64,000 nt of DNA from the NCBI GenBank assembly GCA_963930645.1, contig OZ005660.1:198171427-198235426 (forward strand). The letters are read 5' to 3'. The stretch is from Salticus scenicus (Eukaryota > Arthropoda > Arachnida > Araneae > Salticidae). Under the pieces are notes generated by a model. It was not told where the DNA came from. It worked only from the letters and a program-made list of their open reading frames with translations, and searched no databases. Shown one piece after another: positions 33,638 to 46,159 of the stretch (position 1 is the stretch's first letter; each line of letters starts with the position of its first letter). Both the position numbers and the translations under genes were made by a program.

Positions 33638-35159
33638 ATTTAAGAAATCTGAACCTACAAAGAAGTTTGATAAATCTCGGAAATGTTACAGATGTGATAG
33701 TACTCAACATTTAGCTCACGAATGTAAGCACAAGAACACTCAGTGTAGGAATTGCTTAAAGAACGGGCATTTGGCGAAAGTCTGCCGCTCTAAACGTAAC
33801 GAAACAGTTAAACAAATAGAATCTTGTTCTGAAACTGTACCAGTTAATAGCGTTAAATCACCACGACATGCAAGGGATAAGATTTTATTAGAAATTTTTG
33901 TTGAAGGGAATAAATGTTTATTTGAATTAGATACTGGAGCTGCTATTAGTTGTATGAATGTGAATGAATTTAAGAAACTTTGTCCGGATGTAGCCATTAA
34001 GCCTACCAAATTATTGCTTAGGAATTTCGATAATTCTATGATAACATCAGCTGGCCAAGCAGTGGTGCAAATTCAATACAAAGATCAAATTAATACAGAA
34101 ACTATTTATTTGGTACATGCAAAAGTAAACGCAGTTTTGGGTCGTGAATGGTTGAGAAATTTCCAATTAGACTGGAGCTCAATTAAAGCAGTTCGGGTTG
34201 GAAATTGTAATTCTCGAACCAATAAATTAAATATCTTGCTTCAAAAGTATGAGAAATTTTTTTCTCCGGGTATCGGGAAACTGGAAAAGTTTTGTTGCCG
34301 TCTTCAAATGAAACCTAATTACAAACCGGTATTTTTTAAACCTCGACCAGTACCATTTGCTTTAAAAGAAAGAATAGAAACTGAACTTAATAGGTTAGTT
34401 GCAGAAGACATCATTGAGCCGGTGACATATAGTGATTGGGCTACACCAATTGTTCCTGTTATCAAACAGAATGGGAACCTACGAATCTGTGGTGATTATA
34501 AGGTGACTATCAACCCGGGACTAAACATTGAGCAATATCCTATACCCCGTATCGAGGACATTTTTGCTGAACTGTCAGGAGGGGAGTTCTTTACTAAAAT
34601 CGACTTATCTGAGGCACACCTTCAAATGTTAGTTGATGAGCAGGACCGACATCTATTGACGATCAATACTCACAAGGGTTTGTTCCGTTACAAGAGAATG
34701 AATTATGGTATAGCCTTAGCTCCGGCAGTGTGGCAGAGAGCCACTGAACAAGTTTTATCAGGCATCGCGGGGGTACACGTATTTTTAGACGATATTACCG
34801 TAACGGGGAGAAATGATCAAGAGCATTTTGAAAGGTTAGAATTAGTACTACAGAGACTAGAAGAATATGGTCTCAGAGTAAATAAGCGGAAAAGTGAATT
34901 TTTTAAGAAATCTGTGAATTATTGTGGTCATACAATTGATAAATTCGGCCTCTACAAAACACAAGAAAAAATCGATGCAATTACGAAGGTACCAGTTCCA
35001 AAAACGGTATCTGATTTGAAGAGTTTTTTGGGTTTAGTCAATTACTACGGAAAATTTATTCCCAACTTATCTACTCGTGTCGCTCTCTCAATAATTTACT
35101 GCAGAAAGGTACTAAATTTTTGTGGACTGCAGAATGTGAAAAAGCTTTCAAGGCATTGA
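33627..35159 (+). CDS. pol: Nucleocapsid, protease and N-terminal RT of the Gypsy element
   Basis: In this frame two zinc knuckles come first (CYRCDSTQHLAHEC, then CRNCLKNGHLAKVC; about 33684-33785). An aspartic protease follows, with FELDTGAA at about 33921-33944 and the late motif AVLGREWL. Reverse transcriptase begins near 34330 and includes ICGDYKVTINPGL, the first catalytic Asp in FFTKIDLSEAHLQM and the paired Asp in VFLDDITVTG (FLDD in place of the usual YVDD). The frame leaves the family pattern after LSTRVA (about 35082) because one base seems to be missing, and ends at 35159. No internal start is needed if it is made as a Gag-Pol fusion. Confidence 0.85.
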   Translation, partial: DFSKFKKSEPTKKFDKSRKCYRCDSTQHLAHECKHKNTQCRNCLKNGHLAKVCRSKRNETVKQIESCSETVPVNSVKSPRHARDKILLEIFVEGNKCLFELDTGAAISCMNVNEFKKLCPDVAIKPTKLLLRNFDNSMITSAGQAVVQIQYKDQINTETIYLVHAKVNAVLGREWLRNFQLDWSSIKAVRVGNCNSRTNKLNILLQKYEKFFSPGIGKLEKFCCRLQMKPNYKPVFFKPRPVPFALKERIETELNRLVAEDIIEPVTYSDWATPIVPVIKQNGNLRICGDYKVTINPGLNIEQYPIPRIEDIFAELSGGEFFTKIDLSEAHLQMLVDEQDRHLLTINTHKGLFRYKRMNYGIALAPAVWQRATEQVLSGIAGVHVFLDDITVTGRNDQEHFERLELVLQRLEEYGLRVNKRKSEFFKKSVNYCGHTIDKFGLYKTQEKIDAITKVPVPKTVSDLKSFLGLVNYYGKFIPNLSTRVALSIIYCRKVLNFCGLQNVKKLSRH

Positions 35160-36739
35160 AACAAGAAATTGCTTCAGACCGAATTTTATGCCATTACGAT
35201 CCTAAGTTACCTCTTGTATTACAAACTGATGCATCACCAGTTGGAATAGGAGCAGTTTTAAGTCACATTATGCCAGATGGTTCCGAAAAACCAGTAATGT
35301 TTGCATCAAGGTCATTGACTAAAACGGAACGTAATTATTCGCAGATAGACAAGGAAGCATTGAGTATCGTATGGGGAGTAAAGAGATTTTATCAGAGATT
35401 TGGTCGACATTTTGATCTCGTATCCGATCATAAACCCCTAGTTTCAATTTTCGCACCTAATCGTAGTTTACCATGTCTATCAGCAACACGAATGGTTCAT
35501 TATGCACTTTTTCTCCAAGCATTCAGTTATACAATCAAGTATCGAAACACTAAGAATCATGGCAATGCCGATGCACTTTCACGGTTACCACTAGCAGTTG
35601 ACAAGGACTGTGAGTACTTGACTGAAGCAGACGTGACAAATATTTCGCAAATTGAATTAATGCCTGTTACAGCAACTGACAGAGCCAGAGCTACTAAAAC
35701 TGATGGGAAATTTTTCGAACTGTATGAAAGTTTAAAATCTGGAACTGAATTACCTGTGCCTTGGAAAGGTAGAGAATCTGAATTTTCATTGCAAAATGGT
35801 TGCATAATGTATGGTCATAGAGTATGCATTCCTGAAAAGTACCAGAATCAAGTTTTGGAAGAACTTCATGTTGGACATCCTGGAATTGTCAAAATGAAGG
35901 CCATAGCTAGAAGCTACTGCTATTGGCAAGGTATTGATGCCAGTATAGCCAATTTTGTTCAGAACTGTTCAGCTTGTATCGCAACGAGGAACGAACCAGC
36001 AAGGATAAATCGACATCCGTGGGAATGGCCAAATGGACCTTGGCAAAGGATACACGTTGACTACGCTGGTCCTTTTATGGGGAAAAGGTTTTTTGTAGTC
36101 TCTGATGCATTTTCGACGTGGATAGAAGTCATTCCGATGAAAAATATTACAGCTAGTTTTACAATTCATCATCTTCGTATTCTTTTTGCTCATTGTGGAA
36201 TTCCCTTAACTTTGGTTAGTGATAACGGCGCAAGTTTTACTAGTTACGAATTTCGACATTTTTTGAAACTGAATAATATTAAACATATAACCTCAGCACC
36301 GTACCATCCTGCTACGAACGGACAGGCAGAAAGAATAGTGCAGTTATTCAAAGCTTCGTTGAAATCGAGTAGAGGTGATTCTGGAGATCTAAATGTTAAA
36401 TTACAAAGATTTTTATTACAGTATAGAATATCTCCACATTCTCTCACGGGAGAAACTCCGAGTGCCTTGTTTTTGAAGAGATGTATTCGCACTAGGCTTG
36501 ATCTTTTTAAACCAAATTTGAGAGACAAAGTTGTTCAGAAACAGAGTTCGAGACTTGACACAGAATCTATCTTGCGTGAGTTTCAGGAAGGGGAGAAAGT
36601 AGCCGTAAGAAATTATTCCGGACCTAACAAATGGAAAATTGGAACAATTATAAACCGAGATGGAACTTTGAGTTATAGCCCATACAACCAAAAGGATCCA
36701 TTGGATGTCCTACAGACATCATACAGATCCTACAACTGA
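35089..36739 (+). CDS. pol: C-terminal RT, RNase H and integrase of the Gypsy element
   Basis: The domain order continues in a new frame. RNase H shows its acidic residues in LVLQTDASPVGIGAVLSH, in QIDKEALSIVWGVKRF and in FDLVSDHKPL. Integrase has an HHCC zinc region (HVGHPG ... CSACIATR) and all three catalytic acids: HVDYAGPF, LVSDNGASF and NGQAERIVQLF. A C-terminal stretch (GEKVAVRNYSGPNKWKIGTI) matches the usual end module, but the protein then leaves the family after about 36676 and stops at 36739 inside another repeat. No ATG lies at the start; it depends on the upstream frame. Confidence 0.85.
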
Positions 36740-36870
36740 CATATTCGGTAAGTGTCATAAAACAGCAACCAGAGAATGCCTTATGCATAATACTCGCAGG
36801 ATCGCGGGGGTTTCAAGTGCATAGATAATACAGAGGACATCCACAGGCTGAATTATTACAGCACATGCGC
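36677..36870. repeat. Dispersed repeat at the truncation point
   Basis: CCCATACAACCAAA and GGATGTCC/GACATCC words recur in reverse at 55960-56050, beside the hAT element, and in part at 52990-53150. The Gypsy element ends abruptly at its edge. Confidence 0.5.
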
Positions 36871-37859
36871 AGAAATCTAAATTCTATTCTAATAAATCTT
36901 TCTTTAGCAAACGAACTCAATCGAGTTTTATGTTATTGTTGTTTAGTTCAGAGTTCAGATAGTGATTACAGATATGTTTTAATATGTTGTTATTATTTTT
37001 TTTTTCTGGGTTATATTGAATATTATAAGTAAGTAAACATCTTTATTGTTTGATATGAAATTAATTATTCTGAAGTTTACAAAACTTGCTTTATTGTACT
37101 TCATGTGTTCTATTATTGTTAGATGATAGACCGTGTGCACAAAAATAAGTTATTACTAAAGGTTTTTAAAAAATAACATACCTTTCTATTCAGTTTTGTT
37201 AAGTAATTTTTTATGAAAGATTTAATGGTACATCCATAAGTTTAAAATCTCCTTATTGTGAATGCTGTTGCCGTATCAGAAAACCATGAAATGATTGATA
37301 ATGTACACAGTAGAATTAAATGTTAAGTAGTATAATACATTAAAATGAATGTGTGTGTGTATTTTTATTAAAACACGTGTAATGTTTTTTGTGTGCATAT
37401 TAAATGTATGTAACATGTGCGCGTTTCGTGTTGCATAAATATCTGTAAAAAAATACGTGTATAGTATATTTTAATGTTTGTGGATATGAATGTTAAAAAG
37501 TGTATTTGTTTTTACCAACATTTATTTATGGATAGCTGCTGGTCGTTTTCAACAATCATTTTCGTGATTTATCCTGAGGACCGTAAACGTAGTGCTGTTT
37601 TAGTGTACGAAATAAATATTTTTAAACAAAATTACCTGAAGTTCTGAAATTTTTAATTTCATTGAAAAAATTTCAATCGAAATTTAACATTTGTTTTACA
37701 CAAAATTTAGCAAAAATTTTACGTTTGTTACTTATTAGTAGTTTACATCAACATTTAATTTAAAGGAAAATTTTTGGAAAAAAAAAAAAAAAAAAAAAAA
37801 CGCAGTATTTTTGGTTTTACATACCGATGTTATATTTGAAGATATTTCTTTAAAATTTC
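36871..37859. other. AT-rich stretch, no gene seen
   Basis: An AATAAATA signal near 37612 and an A run at 37779-37800 are the only marks I see. Confidence 0.45.
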
Positions 37860-37960
37860 GGTTTCTACCACAGAGGATAAAAATTGTGATGTCATGTCTC
37901 CAGACCATCCTTGGTGAGTTACAGACTGTTAGAGCAATGGAAAATTTATTTCACTCTACT
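37860..37960. repeat. Dispersed repeat related to 2880-3170
   Basis: Shares TCATGTCTCCAGACCATC, GGTGAGTTACAGACTGTT and the spacing of the earlier copy. Diverged and without an open frame. Confidence 0.45.
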
Positions 37961-40900
37961 GTAAAATTTTGAAATATTTTCTGTGTTGGTTAATTTTAAT
38001 TTCAGTTATTCAAAGTTAGTACACTAGACCTTATTAGTAAATCACTTTTAATAATAATATGCTTCTAAATATTTAAAATAAATTATATTTTAAACATGCT
38101 GCAAAATGTGCACTTAATGAAACTTTTGAGCTGATGTTGGCTTTTGTGGCATAGGAAATAGCTCAACTTGTATCTAGATTTTACACCCTTGCTTTAGCTA
38201 CCTACTAAATTGTAATTTTTCTTTCACAAGTATATTTAATAGATTATTTTTTCTGTTACAAGTATTTTATCATTAGCTCATTAATAATTTTGCATTATTA
38301 CATGTGTCTACATCTGTATCTTGGAATTTGTTGATTTTGCATTCAAATAAATTAAATGAGTTACATGAAAATAATTTCAAAGCATAATGCTCAAAATTTC
38401 TCCCTGGGAATTTATAATAATTCTGTTGGATGCAGAGATAAAGCAAAATCACCAATTTAAATTATAAATGTATGAAATGATATTGTCAGTCTCATATTGT
38501 TTATATACCTATGTTATGTTTATGGTTTGTTTAAAATATTACAAACACATTATTAAAAATATTTAATAGCTAGTTTAGCAAATTCCAGGAAAGTTAATAT
38601 ATATATAAACTTACCTCCCTTTAAGTGCAGTTTTTAATATAGATAGATTATTTCCATGCATTGTCTGATCCTTTGACCAATTTTGCCTTTCTTCTACTAC
38701 AGTGTTTAGGACAACAAATTACAAAATTTAACTGAGTCACAAAAGTTTTTATTTTTTAATTATTACTCATTATATTCTTAATTTTTGTAGCTGTTGGTAT
38801 CAGATTTTTCTGAATGTAAACTTAGTAGTAAAATGAGCCTGAAGAATACAAAGTTTTTAGTTTTTTACTTTCCAGACATGCATATGTAAAGAAAGTGCTG
38901 TATTCATGTCAAAAATCAAGCTTTGAGATTTTGGTGTTTCTATATGTTTTGAGGTTACCTTAGTTCATTTCTGCTACTTTTAAAACAATGATGCATGTGA
39001 GTGAATGTGATAGCACCTAAATGCTTTGTTCAAATGAGCTGAAAATTGGTATGTATGTTATAAATGACCATAGTCATTAGTCATATAAATGACCAAATTT
39101 ATACACGTTATAGGTCGCAGCTTCACAAGCTATGTAAATTTTGGTAAATTTATCCCTTATTTTTTTTTTACAAAGACAAAAAAATATTCATTATCCCTTA
39201 TGGCCTAGGGGCCCAAGTTTTTAAAATAACGTCTATAAGCCTTATTTGATTGAGCTGCAAATTAACACACATATTATTGGTTACTATTGCACAAATTGTG
39301 TGGATTTCAGTGAATCTAGATTTTATACATTTTTACAGGGACACGCCAAAAAGTTCTTTATTATTATGATCTATGGACTCAAATTATTAGAAGTGCAATA
39401 GCGTAAAATTAAACAATGGAGAAAAATACTCATATATCCTATTGTAATCCCTATTATACAAGGTTGTTGATTTTTTTTACAAAAAATCGATTCTTTTTAT
39501 TTAAATCAAGATTTATTTGAATTTAATGATTTTTTTAAACTATTCAACCAAGCTCCTCGCATATTATTTAAAGAATAAAATTGTTTTCCTATACGAAAAG
39601 ATGATTTTTTAATAATCTTTTGAAAGTAATATGTGCTGTATCTTTCTTGTGTACAGTGATTTTATAATATATCCAATTACTAAACAATTTTACTTTTCTC
39701 CAATTTGTGGTAAAAGTATTTATTTTAATCACTCATTATTTATGGGGAGTTTTTTTTCTTTTATCTTAGGTTCTGATTGTATCAGTGACTAAATGATTGT
39801 TGTTTGGTACTTGTGTGTTTTGATTGCTCCACATTACCAGATGACAGTCATTTAGTTTTTCTTCTGCGGCAACATATGAACTCAATTGACAATGAATATA
39901 GTGCCTAGGAAGCACCTTTTTTTTAGACTTAGCCCCAGCCATACAAGAACAGTTCCAAGAACAATTGTTATGGTAAGCTCGTTCACCATATTCAGTTATG
40001 AAGGAGGTGTTGAAATTTTCTAAAAAATAATTTTTATTTTCCTACTATTGGCATGTTTTTCCCCCCCCCCCCCATAATATGTCTTATATTCTGACCCTCA
40101 ATCTACACCTCTGATTCTTCTTTCTATCTCTCAGTTTCTTATATTCTAGCATTCTTTTGTGCAAGTTGTATTTGTAAAAATGCTTGTGAATGCTCTGCCT
40201 TTCTTCCTATATCTGTAATTTTTCTTTAAAGTAATTTCCTTTGGGTGTATTGTTATTTATTTGTTATAATTTTGTTTTTCTGTTACACTAATTCTGCTGT
40301 TATACACTTCTCCTTTTGCATAAGAAGATGTAAAAGTTTTACTTAGAGGATTATACAGTGGGTGTTCAATTTTTCTTTTTTTTTTTTTTTTTTTACACCT
40401 TTTGGATTTTCTAAAAAAATGTTGAACAAAATAGTGCATAACTTCAGACATGCGAAGAACATTAAAAATTCACATTTTCCACTATCGATTTAATTCAGAG
40501 TGCAATTAGGGGACCAACCACAAGTTGTTGAAGAAGAGTGCACATACTTTAGATCACCCTGTATCATAAAAAGCTACAAATAACTTGTAACTTTAACACA
40601 TTGTTGTGCATACAATGTACAATATTTGTTTGTTTTGATGGGAAAATTGTGCGATTATTTAAGCAGATATAATTTCTTTTCAAAAGTTAATTTTTTTAAA
40701 CCTTTTTTTGCTTATAACTAGAACGGATTTCCATCAAAATTTACAGAAAATTTGATAAAACATTAGAGAAACATTATTTTGAAACAGTTTTCCCACGTGT
40801 AATATTCACTGAGGTATGAGCATTTATATTTTAAATTAGTAAATATTGATTTACTGTGCATGTGTGTGAGATAGAAAAAATTTTATTGCATTGGTTGAAA

Positions 40901-41661
40901 TCTAGATATATTGAGCAACTTTTAAGATTTGTGAGTTCATAAATGGATTTTTCTTGTATGTATGTGTGTATATATATTTTTTTCATTGAGAAATAAATAT
41001 TTGCTTACATTACTTTTGCTTTATGGTAAAGATTTATTGTTTCATTTATGATTATTAAATGTGATATTCTCATAAATGTGCCAGATTGATACCATTTCAA
41101 GATTCTAGAAATGAATCTATCTATAATCAAAAGGTAAAAGTATTGCTTTATAAAGGGAAAAAAAAAAAAAAAAAAACATATTGTTCTCAAGTATTTATAA
41201 ATATGTATGCATATAATAAAACTGAAACACGTGTTAAATTAATATATTATGTAAGTTTGCATAATGTCTGAGTAATAAATGTGTGTATGTAATTGTAATA
41301 TATATTTTTAATTTCAGTATCTTTGTCTAGATTTAATAGTATTGAAATATGTTTGATATAATAAAAAATGAGTTATGTACTATATAAATACTAAAATTGT
41401 GTAATATATAGCAGTGACATATTAAGAAATATAGAATTCAAGAAAGATAACTTGTATCTTACGGAAATATAAATAGTCAGGGCTCTAGCCATTTAAACAT
41501 GGTTTGCAAGAATCATTGGTTATATATTGTGGAGGACATTAAACTTGCATAAGTACAATTAATTATTTGATTATTTTTTTTTAATATTGTACAGTGTTCC
41601 TATCGGGGATAAAACTTGGTGCAAATTTCTCATACTTGCTGAGGAACAAAGTGAGATTTCT

Positions 41662-41726
<65 letters not shown>

Positions 41727-41762
41727 CTTCATTATATTTAATTGCTTAAATCTGTCTTTTTT

Positions 41763-41793
<31 letters not shown>

Positions 41794-42673
41794 CCTTTTG
41801 AAACTGCTGTTCAATGGAATAGGCAATTATTGCACTAAAATTTGATGAAACTTATTTTTTTGCCTAAAAGTTTTTTTTTTTTTTTTTTTTTTTTTTCTTT
41901 CTGGTGTTTCATTGTAGAAATGTAATGGTTTTTATTTTTGCAGTTGACTAGCAAAATGAGTAATTTTCAATACTAAAATTTTTTGAAAACTTCTAAAAAT
42001 TGTGAAGTGTATTTAAATTTGTTGAATTTTGTAAAAGTTCTTTAATTTCAAGATTGTTCAATTTTCTGAATAACCTGTTTTCATCCCCTCCCCCCCCCGT
42101 AATAATAATTGGTCTCAGAAGAGTGCACACATTTCACTCAGTGTTAAAAATCGGAGAGTAAATAAATAAATGAAAGCAAGATTTTCCCACCCTAATTGGA
42201 ACCTTTCTGTATGCCTTGTTTTATTAAAAAACATTTGTTTACATTTTGAAAATAATTTTCTATGTTGACAGTTTTATCTTTTTTAATATGTTAAATTCAT
42301 AGTGCAAAAAATTTACATCTAATTATTTAAAAAATAAATAAAAGTAAACATGATTTTTAAGTTTTTTTTTTTTTTTTTATCATTTGTAACATCTTTTCTG
42401 AAGTCTTTATTAAAATCTGCTTAGGCTAATCTCAATTCTCGGTAAAGTTTTTTTTTTTTTTTTTTTTAAATAAATTTAAATTGAATTTTGTAATGCAGTT
42501 GTAGATAGTTTTTGAGTCTTAGAAGAAAGAATGAAATTAATCTTGATGCCTCTGGGGAAAGTGATGAAAGTTCTCATAGTGAACTATTTTAAAGGGAAAT
42601 GAATTTTGATTTTTCATTATGAGCATCTGGTTGTTTAAATTCCACGAAAATGCATTTGTAAAATGTTTCTTGT
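37961..42673. other. AT-rich region, no gene seen
   Basis: No transposon ends, SINEs or exons could be supported. Homopolymers are frequent (A run at 41665-41692, TA run to 41722, T runs at 41758-41793 and 41872-41896). Possibly an intron or gene desert. Confidence 0.4.
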
Positions 42674-42756
42674 CAGTGGCGGATCCAGAACTTGACTTTT
42701 TTTTTGGGGGGGGGGCTTCAGCCCCCTGCCCCCCCCCCCCCTTAAATCCGCCACTG
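42674..42756. mobile_element. Short hAT MITE with exact 8 bp duplication
   Basis: 83 bp, ends CAGTGGCGGATCCAG and AAATCCGCCACTG, with TTTCTTGT on both sides (42666-42673 and 42757-42764). Same family as 14745-14925, in opposite orientation judging by the G and C tracts. Confidence 0.9.
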
Positions 42757-42889
42757 TTTCTTGTGGTAAGCAATATTAATATTTCTTTCTGAATTTTAAC
42801 TGGTTGGTAGCAATGTTCAAAAACTTACGCAAAAGTACATAAATTTTAGCAGAACCCGGCAATTTTGGCAGAAACAATTTTGGCAGAAA

Positions 42890-42990
42890 CACCGCTACAC
42901 GGTGACATAGTCGCGGACACAGAAAAACGGCTTGTGGACAGTTTTTTGTCCGCACTGATAAAAAAATTTGGCTGCAACTTTCTAATAACA
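42890..42990. repeat. Dispersed repeat related to 22300-22500
   Basis: GACATAGTCGCGGACACAG and TTTTGTCCGCACTGATAAAA match the copy at 22.3 kb with few changes. Confidence 0.65.
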
Positions 42991-44630
42991 ATCCACTTAA
43001 AATTTCTATATCAAAACTAAAACTAATACTTTTATTATTTATAATTATTTATATTGTGTCAAACATTGCTGTAAAATATATAATTGAATGAGATGAATTG
43101 AATGAATACACACAATTGTTTATACTATATTGTTCTGCAGTAAAATTGTATTCGTGTATTGTTGCACGAGATCTCCACTGATGTTAAGCCCCCCCCCCTC
43201 CCAATCAGCTTTCAGGCTTTTTGAGTGTAAGCCATTTTCACCCCTGATTATACGCAAATTTTGCAGGCAGGTTATGAAATTTTAAAAGCCTGTTGCAGAC
43301 AGCTACAAAACTTTCTGCCACTGGGAATTTTAGAAAGTATGAAAAAAGTGGATTCTTGTAAAAACCTAAACATTTCTGCTGTTACTATCTTCCTTATATA
43401 TAAAATGTTTAGGCTATTTAATATATTTAAATGTTGTAGAAAAAAGTTTTTTGATTGCCATTACACACTATGTGCTAGTTTCTTTTGTTAATTTACTTAA
43501 GTAAACTATAGTTCCCTCCCCCCTTCCTTTCACTTTCCTATCCATATCCGAATCAAAGGATTCCAGACAAATTGAATTAACGAGAAAATTTCCCCTAACA
43601 ACAATTAAAGAAACTTAAAAAAAATTGTGAATTAATCATATTTAATATATCTTCCATTGTTTAATTAATGCATAGTTTTCAATTTGTTGCAATTGTTTAA
43701 CAGGTGCATATTTTTCTTATTTAGATGAGAAAATTAAGAAGATTAGATGGAACTATGTTCCAAAACCATACGTGACGTATTATGAGATATCTATTTACCG
43801 AAGATGTAGCTGTGTGCTATAGCTGGATTGGGGCCAATGAAAAAATAAAGTTTTCTAATCGAAAGATCTGTTGTATTATAGTAGGTTAGTGAAATGTTTC
43901 AAATTCTCAATTGTGCTTTATCTCAGGGTTAGCAAGGTTTCGGACACTATGGTGGTATAAACCATGGTTTTTACCATACTGTCCAAAACCCTACTGTTTT
44001 AAACTGTCTAAAACTATACTTTTGAATAGAATTATATTTTATCAAAATTACTCAAATAGTATTTGAAAAATTTATAAAGTATTATAATAGTAATAATTAT
44101 TATTATTACGATTTGTGATATGTTTCAAGGAAGTATTGATGTCATTCAAAATTCAGGGGCTGAAATAATATAGACAGTAGAAAAAAAAAAAATTTTAATC
44201 ATTAGAATGCATTAAGTTTGTCCTTCTTGGGTAAATTAAAGTAAAATTAGGAACATTGGTAAAGTTAATGTGTGAATTGTTCTTTATAAGATACTATTTA
44301 AGATTACTAAATTAAAACTATTGGATAGTTCCTATTTTGGCAGTAATTATTGAGATATGCCAAAATAATTAAGTTTTTCATTGATATTTATTTGTTATCC
44401 ATTTTAACCCAGCAAATTTTTGTTAAAATACTATTGTTTACATTTTTTATATATACCATTATTATTGTTAAATTTTATAGGCTAAAATATTTTTAATAAA
44501 AGTTGATTTGTTCAAAACTTTTAGTCTTTTACTGTCTAAAACATATATAACATTCAAACAAATGACTGCTTCTAACTGTAGATTCTGTGTTCAATACTAA
44601 TAGTTTAATTTAGCTCTATGTTAACAATTA
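42991..44630. other. AT-rich stretch with one weak exon-like segment
   Basis: At 43725, after TTTTTCTTATTTAG, a 33-codon open frame runs to TAG at 43822. Its peptide (EKIKKIRWNYVPKPYVTYYE and onward) matches nothing I know and could be chance. Otherwise no gene is seen. Confidence 0.3.
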
Positions 44631-44639
44631 CAGTCAAAC

Positions 44640-45070
44640 AGCCAGCGAAGCAACATTAAAAACAAAGTTCCAATATGAAATATTATGAGTAAAAAGTGTC
44701 AATAAACCAAACCACATCGCCGTCGTGCAGCGAATCACCAGTGAATGCTTTATACTAAAGCTTAGTGCAATTATGAAATTCGCAAAAGGGTCACAAAACC
44801 ATTCTTAAAAAATTTAATAATAATAAAAACTTTTATCTCTACTACAATAAACACACATTAACAGCTTCAAAAACAAAGTTCTGATATGCAAAAATGAATT
44901 TCTATTACAAAAAGGTTGCAAAGAAAAAGGGTTGATACAATATTACTGCATTAGAAATCACCAATGGATGCACTATACAAAGCTAGCCGTGATCTTTTAT
45001 GCTGTGTTCTAAGTTCATTGAAAGAAATGAAACAGATGAACGAACATGAGTACAAGAGCATGGCATTATG
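44640..45070. repeat. Diverged direct duplication, about 220-240 bp unit
   Basis: AAAAACAAAGTTCCAATATG (44657) and AAAAACAAAGTTCTGATATG (44870) are each followed by GAATCACCAGTGAATGCTTT- and AAATCACCAATGGATGCACT-type words in the same order. No coding seen. Confidence 0.5.
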
Positions 45071-45152
45071 ATTTTGAAAGACTAGCAGAATCACTGTGCT
45101 GAACATTTGATGTTTCAGACATATTACTAAATATTCAATTTTGTTAAATCTG

Positions 45153-45185
<33 letters not shown>

Positions 45186-45597
45186 CAAATATTAAAATAC
45201 AGTTAACTGAATCTATAAAAATTCAATTTTTAAAAATTTAAATTATTTGAGAAATTTCTTACTTAGTTGTTATTTTTAATTATCATTAAATTGAGATTAT
45301 CCAGAATAATTCAGAAATAATAATTTATATTTGAAAGCAATTGTTTTATATGTCTTCTAAAGTAACATTAAAGAAAATTAGTTATTGATTACTTTAATCA
45401 TAGCAGTTGATGAAAAGAGCAATCTAACAAAATAAGGCTTATTTTAAAGTCTCATCCCAAAAATCTAGATCAGTTTTTAGCTATGTTAAACATTAATATA
45501 TTATATATATATATATATATATCCATAATTTTTTTTTTTTGTTATTTATTTATTTTTTAATACATAAGTTTTAAACTTTACAAACTGTTTGTTTCAG

Positions 45598-45638
45598 ATG
45601 CAGCTGAAAAGGAATATAACAGTGTGACAAGGGCATAG
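45598..45638 (+). CDS. Possible 3' terminal coding exon
   Basis: A good splice acceptor (CAAACTGTTTGTTTCAG, ending 45597) is followed, in the frame set by a split codon, by AAEKEYNSVTRA and TAG at 45636. Two overlapping AATAAA signals follow at 45714-45719 and 45719-45724. Acceptor, short hydrophilic C-terminus, stop and polyadenylation signals occur in the right order for a last exon. I do not recognise the protein, and no upstream exon could be identified. Chance is possible in such AT-rich DNA. Confidence 0.3.
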
Positions 45639-45724
45639 AAAGAAGATATTATGGTTGCGACATGCTAAAGAGAGAAAATTTTATGTCAGAAAATCAAAAA
45701 TGTGTTAATATAAAATAAAATAAA

Positions 45725-46159
45725 AGTGCATTAAATTTTTTTATGTGTTTTGGAGTTGGTATTATTAAAATATTCCATACTTGTAAATTTCACAAATTAA
45801 GATTTTCAATATCAAAAGGTAAATAAAACAAGTAATTAACAAATAAGATAGTAATAATTTAGCAGTGAGGTTAACTTAAACTGATACTTAAAAAAAAAAG
45901 TTCCTGGCATCAGATTTTTTTTCCCCTGCGACTAATCTTCTAGCAGAAGAGTGTCCTTCACATCATGAGAGGTATGAGTGTTTGCCGAATTCTCCAAGAT
46001 GTGAATAAAGAAGCGGATACTAACAATAATACAGAATATTAACCTTTGACACGCCGAATTCAGATCCAGGTGTAATTTAAATTTGTTTTTTACATATTTC
46101 GCCTTCTAATGCTTTAGTTTAAAGAACTTTATCATTAAAATGTGTATTTTTTTTATATA
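45725..46159. other. AT-rich spacer
   Basis: Nothing recognisable. Confidence 0.5.

Larger units (their letters stand above)
32809..36680 (+). mobile_element. Gypsy-class LTR retrotransposon, 3' truncated
   Basis: In order: a putative 5' LTR, a tRNA-Ser primer site, gag with nucleocapsid knuckles, protease, reverse transcriptase, RNase H and a DDE integrase. That order (integrase last) defines Ty3/Gypsy; the tRNA-Ser primer suggests a Mag-like lineage (inference). Two single-base lesions shift frame (near 33620-33626 and 35082-35088). Integrase stops near 36676 and runs into an unrelated dispersed repeat. No copy of the 5' LTR occurs downstream, so it cannot be a complete provirus. The coding part has few lesions, suggesting fairly recent activity of the family. 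Confidence 0.85.

Noticed and set aside
35557..36691. Minus-strand frames of 74-94 codons
   Set aside because: They are opposite the RNase H/integrase frame and have no recognisable domain.
43261..43491. 76-codon cysteine-containing frame as a small secreted protein
   Set aside because: No signal peptide, no recognisable cysteine spacing and no supporting splice or promoter signals.
43725..43824. A firm exon call after TTTTTCTTATTTAG
   Set aside because: The frame is only 33 codons, matches nothing known and has no partner exon; left as a note.
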